Shown here piece by piece: positions 40,488-48,742 of a stretch of 64,000 nucleotides of DNA. The notes under the pieces were generated by a model. It was not told the origin of the DNA. It worked only from the letters and a program-made list of their open reading frames with translations, and did not search any database. A program made the position numbers and the translations under genes. Every line of letters begins with the position of its first letter. Position 1 is the stretch's first letter. Origin of the DNA: Mangrovimicrobium sp048323675 (GTDB lineage: Bacteria > Pseudomonadota > Gammaproteobacteria > Pseudomonadales > Halieaceae); assembly GCF_048323675.1 (NCBI RefSeq), contig NZ_JBLWFK010000002.1, forward strand, positions 930,001-994,000, given 5' to 3'.

Positions 40488-41252
40488 TCAGAAAAACAGC
40501 CCTCCACTCACCTCGATAACCTGTCCGGTAACATAGCCCATCTGTGGTGAAGCGAGAGACGTGGCGACGCCTGAAAGGTCGGATGGCTCACCCAGCCGGC
40601 CCAGTAACACATTTTCCTCGAAGTGCTTTCTGGCGACCGGATCCGCCCGCAACTCCGCGTTGGCGTCGGAGGCAATCAGGCCGGGCATGATGCAATTCAC
40701 CGTGATACCCCGATGGCCCAGTTCCTTGGCCATGACAAATGTCAGGGTTTCAATCGCCGATTTGCACATGGCATAAACCACGAAGTTGGGACGTGAATGC
40801 CGCGCACCGAGAGAGCTGAAGAAAATGACCCGGCCGTTGTCGCGCAATTGGGGCTTCAGCACCTTGGTCAGGTAAAACGGCCCGCGCATGTTGTCCGAGA
40901 CAATCTGCTCGAAGATTTCAGTCGTCGTGTCATCGATAGCGGCCATCGGACCACCACCGGCATTGTTCACCAGAATATCGAGTCCGGTGCTACCCGTGCG
41001 CTCCATTAGCCCGGCATCGAGCCCGGCCTTCAACTCTTCCGCGGACGCCAGGTCCACCTGGGGGCACTTGACCAGGAAGGCCTTCCCGCCCTCGGCTTCA
41101 ATCATGTCCAGGGTTTCGCGAGCGGCCGCGTCATTGCGCGCATAGTTGATGGCGACCAGGGCACCCTGCTTCGCATAATCGACCGCAACGGCGCGCCCGA
41201 GTCCGCGGGAGCCTCCCGTGACCAGCGCCGTTTTTCCTTCCAGTACTCCCAT
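40488..41252 (-). CDS. Classical SDR, paralogue of the SDR at 18606
   Basis: A 254-residue short-chain dehydrogenase: TALVTGGSRGLGRA, the N-terminal ALVAINYARNDAAARETL block, ILVNNAGGGPMAA, VIFFSSLGARHS and YAMCKSAIETL (YxxxK), ending in YVTGQVIEVSGGLFF. Extended identity with the protein at 18606 shows a duplication between operons A and B. It is the first gene of operon B; the TetR-type inverted repeat at 41294-41322 is 42-70 bases upstream of its start. Probably NAD(P)-dependent oxidation of the alcohol made by the P450, or reduction of a ketone. Confidence 0.88.
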   Translation of the reverse strand: MGVLEGKTALVTGGSRGLGRAVAVDYAKQGALVAINYARNDAAARETLDMIEAEGGKAFLVKCPQVDLASAEELKAGLDAGLMERTGSTGLDILVNNAGGGPMAAIDDTTTEIFEQIVSDNMRGPFYLTKVLKPQLRDNGRVIFFSSLGARHSRPNFVVYAMCKSAIETLTFVMAKELGHRGITVNCIMPGLIASDANAELRADPVARKHFEENVLLGRLGEPSDLSGVATSLASPQMGYVTGQVIEVSGGLFF

Positions 41253-41293
41253 TTATTTCTACTTCGCTACTGCGAAGCCTCCAGCTGATTATG

Positions 41294-41322
41294 TTATCTA
41301 TGCTACACAGTATAGCATAGAT
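41294..41322. promoter_or_regulatory. TetR-type operator before operon B
   Basis: TTATCTATGCTA (41294-41305), a seven-base spacer and TAGCATAGAT (41313-41322) form an inverted repeat with ten perfect pairs. The same half-site and spacer length occur at 43901-43930 beside the tetR gene. It lies in the promoter gap of operon B, so the TetR at 43944 is the likely ligand-responsive repressor. Confidence 0.75.
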
Positions 41323-41474
41323 TGGCGAGACGATTTGTGTCAAACAAGCTCGGTTCGCCCGGGCTCCGGTAGTGTAGTGCATGGCCGGGGGAAGCGGGCT
41401 GGCTGGCGCAACGGACAGCAGCGCACACAAATGACGCCGGCCCGGGATTCGTTTACCGGCTGCTTGCGGGCATC

Positions 41475-41503
41475 AAAAACCCCGCCTCCTCACGGAAGCG
41501 GGG
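41475..41503 (-). terminator. Intrinsic terminator of TonB receptor B (distal)
   Basis: On the minus strand CCCCGC and GCGGGG arms are followed by TTTTT (the A run at 41475-41479). It lies about 40-70 bases beyond the receptor stop. Together with the hairpin at 41515 it forms a tandem terminator that separates the receptor from operon B. Confidence 0.8.
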
Positions 41504-41509
41504 AAAATG

Positions 41510-41530
41510 AAAAGCCTGCACTCACGCAGG
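41510..41530 (-). terminator. Intrinsic terminator of TonB receptor B (proximal)
   Basis: On the minus strand CCTGC and GCAGG pair around a six-base loop and are followed by CTTTTC. It is the first of two adjacent terminators after the receptor gene. Confidence 0.65.
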
Positions 41531-41543
41531 ACCTGGCCCTGCC

Positions 41544-43712
41544 CTAGAATTCCCAGATCAGGTCCACGCCCCATGTTCTGGGCGCTGACGGCGACTTGCC
41601 CACGTAGCCAAGCAAGCCATCACTGAGGTCGAAACCGCTATTATACCAGAGCTCATCGGTCAGGTTCTTGCCCCAGGCGGCGACGGTGATGTGGGTGTCG
41701 CCCCATAAGGGAAGTTCTTCCAGCGCTATGCGCGCATTGATGGTGTCATAGCTCGGTGCGACGTTGCCATCGACCAGGTTGGGTCCGTTGGCGGTAAGCA
41801 GGAAGTAATCGTCGACCCAGCTGTAATCGACACGCATCACCAGATTGCCGCCAAACACATCCTCGACCTGGTAGCGACCATAGAGGTTAAAGGTATTCTT
41901 CGGCGCGTGAGCCCAGTGATTGTTGCTCAGGTCCGTTCCATCCACGGCGATATATTTCTTGTACTGCGGGTCGAGGTAGCCGTATCCACCGCCGACTTCG
42001 AAGCTGTCGGTGACCATCGCAGTCGCCTCGAGTTCGAGACCGGTGATCTCGGCATCGCCGGCATTGTCGATGTTGTTGGAGCCGGTCTCGGTCAGCTGGT
42101 TGACCTGCAGGTCGCTGTAGTCGCTGTAGAACAGTGCGCCGTTCAGGATCAGCCGGCTGTCCAGCCAGGTGGACTTCCAGCCCAGTTCATAGGTGTACAC
42201 CGTCTCCTCGTCGTAACCCGGGTAGAAATACTGGGGGTCTGCCTGCCGCGCGTTGAAACCGCCGCTGGAATAACCCTTGGATACCTTGAAGTAGGTCATC
42301 AGGTCGTGGGACCAGTCGTAGCTCAGGCTGAGGGTCCCCGACAGATCGTCGTAGTCCTTCTGTGCATTCGGGTTAATGGACTCGGAAACAACCGGCCCGC
42401 CGCCCAGGACTTCGAGAATCTGCCTGTTCGACATCGACCTGTCTTCCTGCGTGTAGCGCAAGCCGAAGGTGAAGTCCATTTTCTCGGAGAGGCTGTAGGT
42501 GCCCTGGCCGAACACGGCCCAGACCTCGTTCTTCGCCGATGCCCCCGAATTGATGGACAGGCCGTAGGCGGCGCTTTCGAGATTCTGGTACGAGTCCTTG
42601 ATGTCCTCGTCCATGTAGAACGCACCCAGCACGTACTCCAGTTTCGAGTTGAAGCCGTCGCCCACCAGGCGAAGCTCCTCGGTCAGGTTCTGGTAGTCGT
42701 CACCGGAATAGACATGGCCCTGGAGTATGGGAGTGGCGTCGGAATCCTGGAAGCTGTCGACCTGGAATTCGCGATATCCGGTAACGGACACCAGCGAGAG
42801 GTTATCGTTGAGTTCCCAGTTTACGGTAAAGGCATGGCCGGAGATATCGGCCTTGGTGAACGTATCAAATCCGTCGAAATAGCGATCCTTGGTGCCGTCC
42901 TGCACATAGGGCGCCAACTGTGGCGCCAATGGCCCGTAGTTGACCGTCGCACTCGGGTAGAAGCCTTCGTCGATGTCCGTCTTGTCATAGGCATAGAGAA
43001 AGTTGAGACTGTCGGTGGGCTCCCACATCAACTGCAGGAGGGCGGACTGGCGGTCCCTGTCACCGAGTGTCTTGTTGTTCTGCAGGCGGTTCTCCCAGAA
43101 GCCATCGCGTTTCATGGAACCCGCACTGGCCTTGAAAGCCAGTGTATCGCCAATCGGGATGTTGACTGAGCCCTTGAAGTCCTGCAGGTCGTAGTCGCCC
43201 AGGCTGGCGCTGACCTTGCCGGAGAACTCCTCGGTGTTCGGCTTCTTGGTAATGAAGTTAACCGCGCCGCCCACCGTGTTGCGGCCGTATAGCGTGCCTT
43301 GGGGGCCGCGCAGTATTTCCACCCGCTCCAGGTCCAGCACATCGAACACCGAACCGGCGCCCTTCGCGATCAGCACGCCATCCAGGTAGAGGGCTACCTT
43401 GGGCTCGAATGTGGAAAACGTCTCGGCGTTCTTGAATCCGCGGATAGAGATGGCGCCACCGGCCTTGCCCGGCATCTCGTGCATCATGACGTTGGGTGCC
43501 ATCGCCGAAAGGTCGAGGTAGGTCTGGATACCCTGCTCCTCGATACTCCGGGTTGAAAATACCGACATGGAAATTTCAGTGTCCTGAAGGGACGCTTCGC
43601 GCCGCTCTGCCGTGACAATGACTTCCTCCAGCTGTGCTTTCGCCGCTGGCACGACAGTAACCGCTTGCGCCATGGCTATGGCAATAGCGCTATACATGCG
43701 AGTGTGGTTCAT
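41544..43712 (-). CDS. TonB-dependent outer-membrane receptor B
   Basis: A 722-residue TonB-dependent receptor. A signal peptide ends near VVPAAKAQ (about residue 27), the TonB box region is LEEVIVTAERREASLQ, and the plug contains VEILRGPQGTLYGRNTVGGAVN. The barrel ends with LIWEF, an aromatic C-terminus as required for outer-membrane insertion. GAGAGG precedes the ATG. It is divergent from tetR (43944) with the palindromic operator between, and its 3' end has a tandem terminator. It resembles receptor A and probably takes up a related lipophilic substrate. Confidence 0.9.
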   Translation of the reverse strand: MNHTRMYSAIAIAMAQAVTVVPAAKAQLEEVIVTAERREASLQDTEISMSVFSTRSIEEQGIQTYLDLSAMAPNVMMHEMPGKAGGAISIRGFKNAETFSTFEPKVALYLDGVLIAKGAGSVFDVLDLERVEILRGPQGTLYGRNTVGGAVNFITKKPNTEEFSGKVSASLGDYDLQDFKGSVNIPIGDTLAFKASAGSMKRDGFWENRLQNNKTLGDRDRQSALLQLMWEPTDSLNFLYAYDKTDIDEGFYPSATVNYGPLAPQLAPYVQDGTKDRYFDGFDTFTKADISGHAFTVNWELNDNLSLVSVTGYREFQVDSFQDSDATPILQGHVYSGDDYQNLTEELRLVGDGFNSKLEYVLGAFYMDEDIKDSYQNLESAAYGLSINSGASAKNEVWAVFGQGTYSLSEKMDFTFGLRYTQEDRSMSNRQILEVLGGGPVVSESINPNAQKDYDDLSGTLSLSYDWSHDLMTYFKVSKGYSSGGFNARQADPQYFYPGYDEETVYTYELGWKSTWLDSRLILNGALFYSDYSDLQVNQLTETGSNNIDNAGDAEITGLELEATAMVTDSFEVGGGYGYLDPQYKKYIAVDGTDLSNNHWAHAPKNTFNLYGRYQVEDVFGGNLVMRVDYSWVDDYFLLTANGPNLVDGNVAPSYDTINARIALEELPLWGDTHITVAAWGKNLTDELWYNSGFDLSDGLLGYVGKSPSAPRTWGVDLIWEF

Positions 43713-43900
43713 CGGGTACTACCTCTCTTATGGTTATGTACGGTGTTTTTTGCCCAAGAGAATTCAGGCTAAGTACAGACTACTGGACCACGTCCTCAAC
43801 ACGTGGCTTACTGCATAAAAAGGCTTGGACAAATTCATATTTTGAATATGACATTCCGTTGCCGGCGAAACTGCTCCGGCGAGGATTCAAGCTGGTTATA

Positions 43901-43930
43901 TTATGTATGCTACATTGTGTAGCATAGATA
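43901..43930. promoter_or_regulatory. TetR-type operator between receptor B and tetR
   Basis: TTATGTATGCTA (43901-43912), a seven-base spacer and TAGCATAGATA (43920-43930) form an inverted repeat; the inner TATGCTACA/TGTAGCATA arms (43906-43926) are perfect. It ends 13 bases before the tetR ATG, so repressor binding would block tetR itself and probably the divergent receptor gene. Confidence 0.8.
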
Positions 43931-43943
43931 CAGGGATACATTC

Positions 43944-44489
43944 ATGTCAAGCAGGGAAGACCCGCGTACCATTAGAAGCAGGATGGCGTTGCACAGCGCA
44001 TTTCTCGACCTGCTGAAAAGTCATGCCTTGGAGGAAATCACCATTCGCCAGATTTGCAGTGTGGCGAAAGTGCACTACACGACATTCTTCCGGCACCATC
44101 CCTCAAAGGAGTCACTGCTCGAGGAGATTGCCGCAGAGCAGTCCGAGAAATTGGTGACGCTGTCCCTGCCAGTAGTCGAAACCGACGACCGGCACGCAGT
44201 ACACCTCACACTGTGTAACTTCATCAACGAGAACAGAGCGCTCTGGTCCGCACTGCTGAACGGTGGTGCCGCCGGTACGGTCAAGGCAGAGTTATTGCGC
44301 CTTTGCATGCAGCCCGCTATCAAGCGAGTGCCGAAGAAGACCAAAATCCCGGTCGAGTTGATCGTGATAAGTACGGTCAGCGTCCAACTCGAGGCCTTGT
44401 CCTGGTGGTTGGCGCAACCAGCCGGGCAATTCAGCGTCAAGCAGTTGGCCGATATGCTGGACGAGCTGGTCTATACCTCGCTCAAGTGA
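43944..44489 (+). CDS. TetR-family regulator, likely master repressor of the island
   Basis: A 181-residue TetR protein. The DNA-binding domain contains LEEITIRQICSVAKVHYTTFFRH and HPSKESLLEEIAAEQ. The C-terminal ligand domain resembles that of the TetR at 29785. A perfect inverted repeat ends 13 bases upstream of its ATG, and the same repeat precedes operon B, pointing to autoregulation and control of operon B and receptor B. The ligand is unknown; by position it is likely the substrate of the island or its CoA ester. It converges on the rhamnosidase gene. Confidence 0.88.
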   Translation: MSSREDPRTIRSRMALHSAFLDLLKSHALEEITIRQICSVAKVHYTTFFRHHPSKESLLEEIAAEQSEKLVTLSLPVVETDDRHAVHLTLCNFINENRALWSALLNGGAAGTVKAELLRLCMQPAIKRVPKKTKIPVELIVISTVSVQLEALSWWLAQPAGQFSVKQLADMLDELVYTSLK

Positions 44490-44577
44490 TCCGCGGGTGC
44501 GCTGTCCAACAGTTAAATTGATTCCAAGCCACAGCCATAGCCACTGAGGCCAGTGTGGTGGCCAGTTTCAGGCCAGG

Positions 44578-47500
44578 TCATTCACCATCTCTGGCCAGTA
44601 CCCGCACCGGACCGATCAGGCCAGCGGGTCTCAGCGGGGCATCTGCCTCGTAGGTTGGAGTCACGGTAAACGCGATTTTCTCGGCTTCCGGCTGGGCGTC
44701 TCCGATCAGGCGGTTAACCCAGCGGTTCGCCACGCGAACTTTTAACTGGTTTTCGCCTATTTTCACAGTTGAACTGATGTCGATCCGGAAAGGCTTGTGC
44801 CACAAAGTTCCCACCTTTTGTCCATTGATCCAGACTTCAGCCAGGTCGCCAACATCTCCCAGATCAAGCAAGGTCGCAGAACCGGATGTGTACGTCGCCG
44901 GTAACTCAATTGCCGTCGTGTACGAAGCGACTCCGGAAAAATAACGGATGCCCGGCACCTCGTTTTCGTTGAGCGGGGACAGCGTATCCATTTCGGTGGA
45001 GGAAGGAGCGCCGCGACCCGGCTGGAACTGTATCGACCACGGTCCAGACACCGATAGCACAGGCTTGTAATCCGGCTCCGGGATTGTACGTGAGGCGTTC
45101 CTGGTGTCCTCAAGGAAGGTTACGAAGTAGGATTCCTCGGCGTCGAACTTGAGTGGAACGATCGTCTCCCCATCCCCGATTCGATATGAAGCGGGAGTAA
45201 TCTCACCGCTGTCCGCACGCCAGATCTGTGCTGCCTTGCCCGTCACGCGAAAGTGTGCTTCAACGGATTCCGGGCGATTCTTGCGGTTGCTGACAAAATA
45301 GATGTCACCGTGCCCCAGTTTGCGATGAAGGAAAGGCAACTCGGTGTCGGCATCTCCACCGCTGAACTCTACATCGGGCCTAACACCGATGCTGGACAGG
45401 ACGTCCTCGACATTTCCTTGTACAAAAACCCGTCCCTTGCCAACACGGGTGACCGCATCTCCGGGCCACAGGCGCGCAGCGAGTTTCTGGTACTCCGCCC
45501 GGTCGTCGGTCAGGTCGGGTGAAGCGACTGGCGCGTTGCCGACGATGGTCGCCCCCTCCTCCACCAGCTGGGACAAGCGGCGTAACACGGGCAGGGTCAT
45601 GTGCTGGCTTGTACCACCGAGGTACAAGGCGGCGTAACTTGCCCCGGTGTCGGTCACCAGCCTGCCATCCCTGACCTCAAGCAGATTCAATAGCGCTGGG
45701 GGATTGATGAAGTCATAGCCATAGTGCTCCGGAACATCCTTGAGATAGCCATTCCAGACCAGTTCGCCCAGCGGTGCTTCCTCGCCGTAAAAGTAAGCCA
45801 CATCCGCGACAAACCTCCCCTGCTGTAGCAGGAAGCTGCTGCGCGCGATGTAATCCATCCAGGGCCGGGCCATCTCGGCCCAGGCGATATGCCGGTTGAA
45901 GAACTGGCCGATATGTCTCAGTGACAGCCCGGGCTGTTTGTCGTCCAGCGGCTGGTGCACCGAGGAGTGAATAACCACCCGATTGATTCCCTGCAGGAAC
46001 TCGAGGTCGACGACCCTGCGCAAGTCGGCGGGCACATGATCCCAGGGATGCCGCGTAGACGTCATGGACTCGGCGGCCGCGAGGTTCTGCCCATACAGGT
46101 GGGCAACGGATGCCGCACCCCGCATATCCGCAATGTACAAGGGCTTGGCGCCATCCTCGCGGTTATAGGACCATACTGCGGACATGGGGTAGTCCGTATA
46201 CCGGCGCATGTCCATATCATCACCCAGCGACGGCCGCCACCCCTCCAGCGCTTCGCCATAAACCTTGAGTTCGTTCTCGTGGGCGACCTTGGCGATGGTG
46301 CCATAGTGCTCGGAGGCGTGCAGGTCGGCAATGGTGCGCCGGAAATCGTAGAGGAACCTGTCGCTCTGCTCGCGGGAGCCGATAACTTCGCCGGTCAGGG
46401 TAGGCAGCCAGGGCAGCGCGCTGTAGCCGCGCAGGCGCTGGAATTGATCGAGCATGGCCGGCGTCCAGTTGAACGCTCCAACCTCGGTGCTGTCAGTGAG
46501 GATAGCGCTGATTCCCCGCTTTCCTACCAGGTCGTCACCTACCGCATCGCGATAATTCTGCAGGTAAGTCTCCAGGTACCTGCGCACGGCGCCGGCGTCT
46601 AGCTTGTCGACTTCCAGCCCGGTGGCCTCGGGCACCGCGGGATGATTGGTCTTACCCAGCAGCGAGTACCCGAGGCGCAGGATCTTCCAGTGGCCGGCCG
46701 GGGGAGTCCAGTACAGTGAGCCATCGGGCTGCAACTGCGAAGTCAGATCTAACACCGCGTCCGGCTTCACCGGGAGGTCTGGAGCTGTCAGCGGGGTCAA
46801 AGCGGGCTGCAGTGCATAATAATCGGGGGCGACCGTAAATCCTGCCTTGGCTTCATACTGGTGTACGCGCACATCGGGCGAAAGATGCAGTTCGCTCAGC
46901 GCCATGGTCTTGCCGCCCTCCATGTAGGCGGCGATTGCATCCATATAGCGCGCATCGAAGCCCGGTGCCGAATCCCCGCTATTGCTCAATTCTCCCGCTA
47001 CCTGCGTCAGTACGACACGGAATTTTTGCCCTGTCACTTCTTCAAAGGCGATCGTGGTAGGCACCGTGCTCAATTGAAAACTGCCAACAGTTTGCCAGGC
47101 ACCCTCCCGGCCCAGCATCTCGAGTTCTGCGGTGTATTTGGGGCCGGAATAAATGTCCGCCTGGCCGGGAAGGAAAAGGGTCGCGGAGCGGAAGGTTTGC
47201 TCGCTGGCGAAATCGATGTCGAGTTGGGTGGGCGACTCTGCCGTTGGCTTGGGAATGTCGACGCCGTCGCGGAATTTGTTGTCGGTGAGTACGGACGAGT
47301 TCAGGCCAGTGCCATCGGCCAGGGCAATCGACACCTGCCCCGGAACTACGGGCTCCTGCGCCCGGTATGCGAGCACGGCGACATCCGCATAGAAAACCGG
47401 GTCGGCACTCTTGGGCGTGGGGTTCAGGTCCTTGGGGGGAGCCAGGTCCTGGTAGGGGCCTGTAGTGGTCGGGGGTTTTGCGAGCACGCTGTCAAACGCC

Positions 47501-47982
47501 TTGCCCCCCTCCACATACGTCTCGCTCCAGACTAGCTTTTTCATGCCGTCCCGGGGCTTTACCCAGGGACCGCCGGTCTCGCTCCAGCCTGGCGATGCGG
47601 CAATCCCGAACTCGAGGCCGAGTTGGTCGGCGAGTGAAACGCTGTAGCGATAAACTTCTTTCCATTCGCCTGACATATAGGGAATCGGCTTATCGACGAT
47701 CGATGGTACTGCAAAGTTGACGTCGAAGTTGGTGAGGCCGCCGATGCCGGAGCGCTGCATCCACTCCAGGTCCTTGCGAATACCCTCAGCGGTGATGTTG
47801 CCATTCAACCAATGCCACCAGACGCGTGGGCGTGCAACATTGGGTGGTTCTTCGAACCCCTGCTCGAGCGTGAGCGCATCGCTTGCTGAAATCGCCGGCG
47901 CAGAAAACGTACCCGATCCACCGACCACCAGCGCCATGACCAGGAAAGTGATTCTCTTGAAGTTTGTATCGACCATACTCAT
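44578..47982 (-). CDS. GH106 alpha-L-rhamnosidase
   Basis: About 1134 residues, the usual size of glycoside hydrolase family 106. A signal peptide (hydrophobic segment about residues 12-30) is followed by PRVWWHWLNGNITAEGIRKD and MQRSGIGGLTNFD, hallmark sequence of the family, then a long catalytic region (ISAILTDSTEVGAFNW, IADMRGAASVAHLYG) and a C-terminal galactose-binding-like beta domain (LLDLGDVGDLAEVWINGQ). It removes terminal L-rhamnose from polysaccharides such as ulvan, pectin or glycosides, in the periplasm or outside. GTG 47985, ATG 47982 and ATG 47976 are all possible starts. It stands beside the rhamnose uptake and breakdown genes. Confidence 0.9.
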   Translation of the reverse strand: MSMVDTNFKRITFLVMALVVGGSGTFSAPAISASDALTLEQGFEEPPNVARPRVWWHWLNGNITAEGIRKDLEWMQRSGIGGLTNFDVNFAVPSIVDKPIPYMSGEWKEVYRYSVSLADQLGLEFGIAASPGWSETGGPWVKPRDGMKKLVWSETYVEGGKAFDSVLAKPPTTTGPYQDLAPPKDLNPTPKSADPVFYADVAVLAYRAQEPVVPGQVSIALADGTGLNSSVLTDNKFRDGVDIPKPTAESPTQLDIDFASEQTFRSATLFLPGQADIYSGPKYTAELEMLGREGAWQTVGSFQLSTVPTTIAFEEVTGQKFRVVLTQVAGELSNSGDSAPGFDARYMDAIAAYMEGGKTMALSELHLSPDVRVHQYEAKAGFTVAPDYYALQPALTPLTAPDLPVKPDAVLDLTSQLQPDGSLYWTPPAGHWKILRLGYSLLGKTNHPAVPEATGLEVDKLDAGAVRRYLETYLQNYRDAVGDDLVGKRGISAILTDSTEVGAFNWTPAMLDQFQRLRGYSALPWLPTLTGEVIGSREQSDRFLYDFRRTIADLHASEHYGTIAKVAHENELKVYGEALEGWRPSLGDDMDMRRYTDYPMSAVWSYNREDGAKPLYIADMRGAASVAHLYGQNLAAAESMTSTRHPWDHVPADLRRVVDLEFLQGINRVVIHSSVHQPLDDKQPGLSLRHIGQFFNRHIAWAEMARPWMDYIARSSFLLQQGRFVADVAYFYGEEAPLGELVWNGYLKDVPEHYGYDFINPPALLNLLEVRDGRLVTDTGASYAALYLGGTSQHMTLPVLRRLSQLVEEGATIVGNAPVASPDLTDDRAEYQKLAARLWPGDAVTRVGKGRVFVQGNVEDVLSSIGVRPDVEFSGGDADTELPFLHRKLGHGDIYFVSNRKNRPESVEAHFRVTGKAAQIWRADSGEITPASYRIGDGETIVPLKFDAEESYFVTFLEDTRNASRTIPEPDYKPVLSVSGPWSIQFQPGRGAPSSTEMDTLSPLNENEVPGIRYFSGVASYTTAIELPATYTSGSATLLDLGDVGDLAEVWINGQKVGTLWHKPFRIDISSTVKIGENQLKVRVANRWVNRLIGDAQPEAEKIAFTVTPTYEADAPLRPAGLIGPVRVLARDGE

Positions 47983-48147
47983 CACCGGTAATCTGTACGT
48001 TTCAGGAGTTATTCGTTGCGGGGGATTCAGGTACTTGCAGCATTAACTGCCTTCCCCCATGCTAGTGCCGGCTTTTACAATGGCACCGCATGTGCGTTTT
48101 TGCTGTGCCGGGTGCTGTGGACTCACGTGTAATAATCGGGCGGCCCA

Positions 48148-48624
48148 ATGGAAGAAATACTGCTGACTCATTCCCAACTTGCCGTGGCACTGGCAGGCTT
48201 TGCATGCGTCGTCGCCGCGTTTCAAAGGCCGCTGTCACCAGTGCAGCGTCATCGTTTCCTGACCATACTATTCGCATCGTTATTGCAGATCATGGGTTGC
48301 CTCGTGCCCGTCTGGCTACACGCCATTCGCGAAACGGGCCCGCTGTTCTGGAGCGTCGTCTCGGGAGTGCAACTCGGGTTTTCAGTGTTGTTATGGGCTG
48401 TACTTGTATACCCTCTCCGGAAACTTGGAAAGTCCGGCATTATCGCCCTGAATATGCCCGTCACGGTCACTGTTTACTTCCTGGCTGTCTCGACCATGGG
48501 TGTACTGGTCGTCAATACCTTCATGTCCTCGATTGCCGGGTTTGCCCTGTATTATTCCTCGCTCCTGGGTAGCCTGGCCCTGATCTTCCTGGTCTTCGCG
48601 GATGTCGCCACGCGCTCCGACTAG
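48148..48624 (+). CDS. Small integral membrane protein of unknown function
   Basis: A 158-residue protein I do not recognise. Five hydrophobic segments (about 7-25, 35-57, 66-88, 103-126 and 128-150) suggest an inner-membrane protein with short loops and little soluble part. The start MEEILLTHSQLAVALAGF has only a weak ribosome-binding site. It lies alone on the plus strand between the rhamnosidase and the rhamnose-type receptor gene, both leftward. No motif ties it to sugar use. Confidence 0.65.
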   Translation: MEEILLTHSQLAVALAGFACVVAAFQRPLSPVQRHRFLTILFASLLQIMGCLVPVWLHAIRETGPLFWSVVSGVQLGFSVLLWAVLVYPLRKLGKSGIIALNMPVTVTVYFLAVSTMGVLVVNTFMSSIAGFALYYSSLLGSLALIFLVFADVATRSD

Positions 48625-48670
48625 GTGAGCAAGCGCAACGGCTGTCGGTCAAAAGCCGCTTTGACTCGGC

Positions 48671-48709
48671 AGAAAAAGCGCACTGCCACCCATTCCGGGA
48701 GGCAGTGCG
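48671..48709 (-). terminator. Intrinsic terminator of the rhamnose TonB receptor gene
   Basis: Perfect nine-base arms GGCAGTGCG (48701-48709) and CGCACTGCC (48679-48687), read on the minus strand, are followed by CTTTTTCT. The hairpin is about 35 bases past the receptor stop. A strong intrinsic terminator. Confidence 0.85.
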
Positions 48710-48742
48710 TTCAGGCTGAACGGGCGTGTAACCAACGTATGC

